Below are positions 63,127 to 64,000 of a stretch of DNA of 64,000 nucleotides, piece by piece. The notes beneath the pieces were generated by a model. That model had not been told where the DNA came from. It did not search any database and saw nothing but the letters and a program-made list of their open reading frames with translations. How positions within the stretch are numbered: the stretch's first letter is position 1; every line of letters begins with the position of its first letter. A program made the translations under genes and the position numbers. Source of the stretch: Burkholderia sp. GTDB taxonomy: Bacteria; Pseudomonadota; Gammaproteobacteria; Burkholderiales; Burkholderiaceae. The DNA is taken from positions 1,828,293-1,892,292 of the forward strand of contig CP144361.1 in NCBI GenBank assembly GCA_040954445.1, read 5' to 3'.

Positions 63127-63197
63127 TATGCAACAATGCCGAAGCCGGGGCACGAGCTTCCGAATTACTATCGATTCGCGAAGTGCGGCTCGCTGTT
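63127..63197. other. Junction DNA after the IS630 end
   Basis: TATGCAACAATGCC (63127-63140) is the end of an IS903-group TIR into which the IS630 copy inserted at TA. The rest shows no gene. Confidence 0.6.
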
Positions 63198-64000
63198 TCA
63201 GCCCAGGCGCAGCCGCGCGATATAGGGCAGATGGTCGGACAGCCAAGCTGTGTCGTCGGTTGGCACCTGCCATTCCAGCGGGGTTAAGCCGCGCACAAAC
63301 ATCTTGTCGAGCGCCAGTGCCGGTGAGAAGGCCGGGAAAGTACGTCCAGATTCGCCGAGCAGGGTGGCGACCTCGAACAAACCGATCTCGCCGAACAGCG
63401 GCACTGAATCATTGCGCCAGTCGTTGAAATCACCGGCTAGCACCAGCGGGCCATCCTGCGCGTGGTGCGCGATCCAGCGTGCGATCCAGGTCATCTGGCG
63501 CAGTCGCGCGGCGCGCGTGAGCGCCAGATGGGCGCACATTAGGGTGATCGGCGCGGCACCGACCAGAGTGGCGCGCGCTACCAGCAGGCCACGTCGCTCG
63601 AAGCGGTGCGCGGAGATGTCCCAGTGCCCGCTCAGGTCGAGTGGATGTAGCGAGAGGATTGCGTTGCCGTGCCGCCAGGAGGGCTTGAACACATTGGGGC
63701 CGAGCGAGATCTGCCAGTTCAGCGTGCGGGCGATCTCGGTGGCCTGGCAATGCCAAATATCGTCAACCGTATCCTCCATCGTCGCGCCGGGGCCCGAGGC
63801 CAACACCGAACGCCGCATGCGCCTGGCTATTGTTTCCTGCAAGAAGTAGATGTCAGCATGGATCGACTCGACCCAGCGGCGCATCGCGTTCCAGGTAGCG
63901 AAGCCAAGCAGTGAGCGGCCCTTGTGTACATTCCAGCTGACCGCGGTAATCTCGTTGCGGGCCGCCTGCGAGGCAGCGAACAGTGGCGTTATTGCATAAA
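63198..64000 (-). CDS. Endonuclease/exonuclease/phosphatase-family protein, 5' end cut
   Basis: From ATG 63884 the frame encodes 228 residues with VLAGDFNDWRND, MCAHLALT and the C-terminal LSDHLPYIARL, the metal-dependent EEP fold (DNase I-like, sphingomyelinase-like). The family N-terminus continues upstream without a stop (NEITAVSWNVHKGRSLLGFATWNAM reads on, landmarks AVSWNVHKGRS) to about 63985, where an IS903-group TIR begins. No ATG, GTG or TTG start is visible for the complete domain, so the native start is lost or provided by IS DNA outside the window. The substrate is unknown. Confidence 0.8.
   Translation of the reverse strand, partial: YAITPLFAASQAARNEITAVSWNVHKGRSLLGFATWNAMRRWVESIHADIYFLQETIARRMRRSVLASGPGATMEDTVDDIWHCQATEIARTLNWQISLGPNVFKPSWRHGNAILSLHPLDLSGHWDISAHRFERRGLLVARATLVGAAPITLMCAHLALTRAARLRQMTWIARWIAHHAQDGPLVLAGDFNDWRNDSVPLFGEIGLFEVATLLGESGRTFPAFSPALALDKMFVRGLTPLEWQVPTDDTAWLSDHLPYIARLRLG

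Overview
The window comes from a chromosome of Burkholderia sensu lato (Betaproteobacteria). I base this on the product sequences and on gene blocks typical of the group: mlaF-E-D-A-C-B, gcvT-H-P behind a tandem glycine riboswitch, ugd-rfaE1, era with recO overlapping its end, dedD-cvpA, and waaC near a phosphomannomutase. About half of the window is insertion-sequence DNA, nearly all of it broken. Housekeeping genes survive as islands between IS wreckage and several have lost their usual neighbours. That looks like a genome in active IS-driven reduction, as in a host-restricted symbiont or recently host-adapted lineage. The lifestyle is inference.

Two element families explain most of the non-genic DNA. 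The first belongs to the IS5 family, IS903 group. It is about 1.12 kb, has terminal inverted repeats (TIRs) starting GGCGTTGTTGCATAAATC, and encodes a 318-residue DDE transposase. One clean insertion shows a 9-bp target duplication. Only two transposase frames (26031-26987 and 57273-58229) are full length; about two dozen other copies are frameshifted, truncated or nested in one another. The second is an IS630-family element (ends TTGATC, TA target duplication). It survives only as fragments and as a graded set of non-autonomous derivatives, from ~115-bp hairpins down to 22-bp palindromes between TA dinucleotides. The IS903-like element has also produced symmetrical palindromic mini-elements made of one end joined head-to-head to itself (41 to 167 bp).

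Layout. 1-2400: IS630 relic, tRNA-Arg(TCT), uppP, hairpin elements. 2404-6600: relA and yebC separated by an IS copy. 6600-14160: IS copies around tRNA-Asn(GTT), the ferredoxin gene fdxA and an HU gene. 14160-16740: ugd-rfaE1. 16780-22180: IS copies around era (with a recO stub) and tRNA-Ser(GCT). 22186-25211: dedD-cvpA, a relic zone, then lgt. 25360-34200: IS copies around guaB and plsY. 34261-35698: a PfkB-family kinase and a glycine-zipper lipoprotein. 36817-41265: waaC, phosphomannomutase and a GT2 glycosyltransferase (envelope polysaccharide). 41363-46640: nested IS copies around coq7. 46690-51616: promoter, glycine riboswitch and gcvTHP. 51916-56203: the complete mla phospholipid-trafficking operon. 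58406-60670: a glycan operon (GT4 glycosyltransferase, DUF4214 protein, broken coiled-coil ORF). 60845-61615: fpr. 63198 to the end: an endonuclease/exonuclease/phosphatase-family gene whose 5' end is cut by an IS end.

The surviving genes are mostly envelope (LPS heptose and hexose supply, lipoprotein acylation, Mla transport, PlsY), GTP/ppGpp and one-carbon metabolism, and translation. IS ends sit within a few bases of many of them. In two cases (relA, coq7) the IS terminus itself supplies the ATG. The most unusual content is the family of palindromic mini-elements and micro-palindromes rather than any new protein system.
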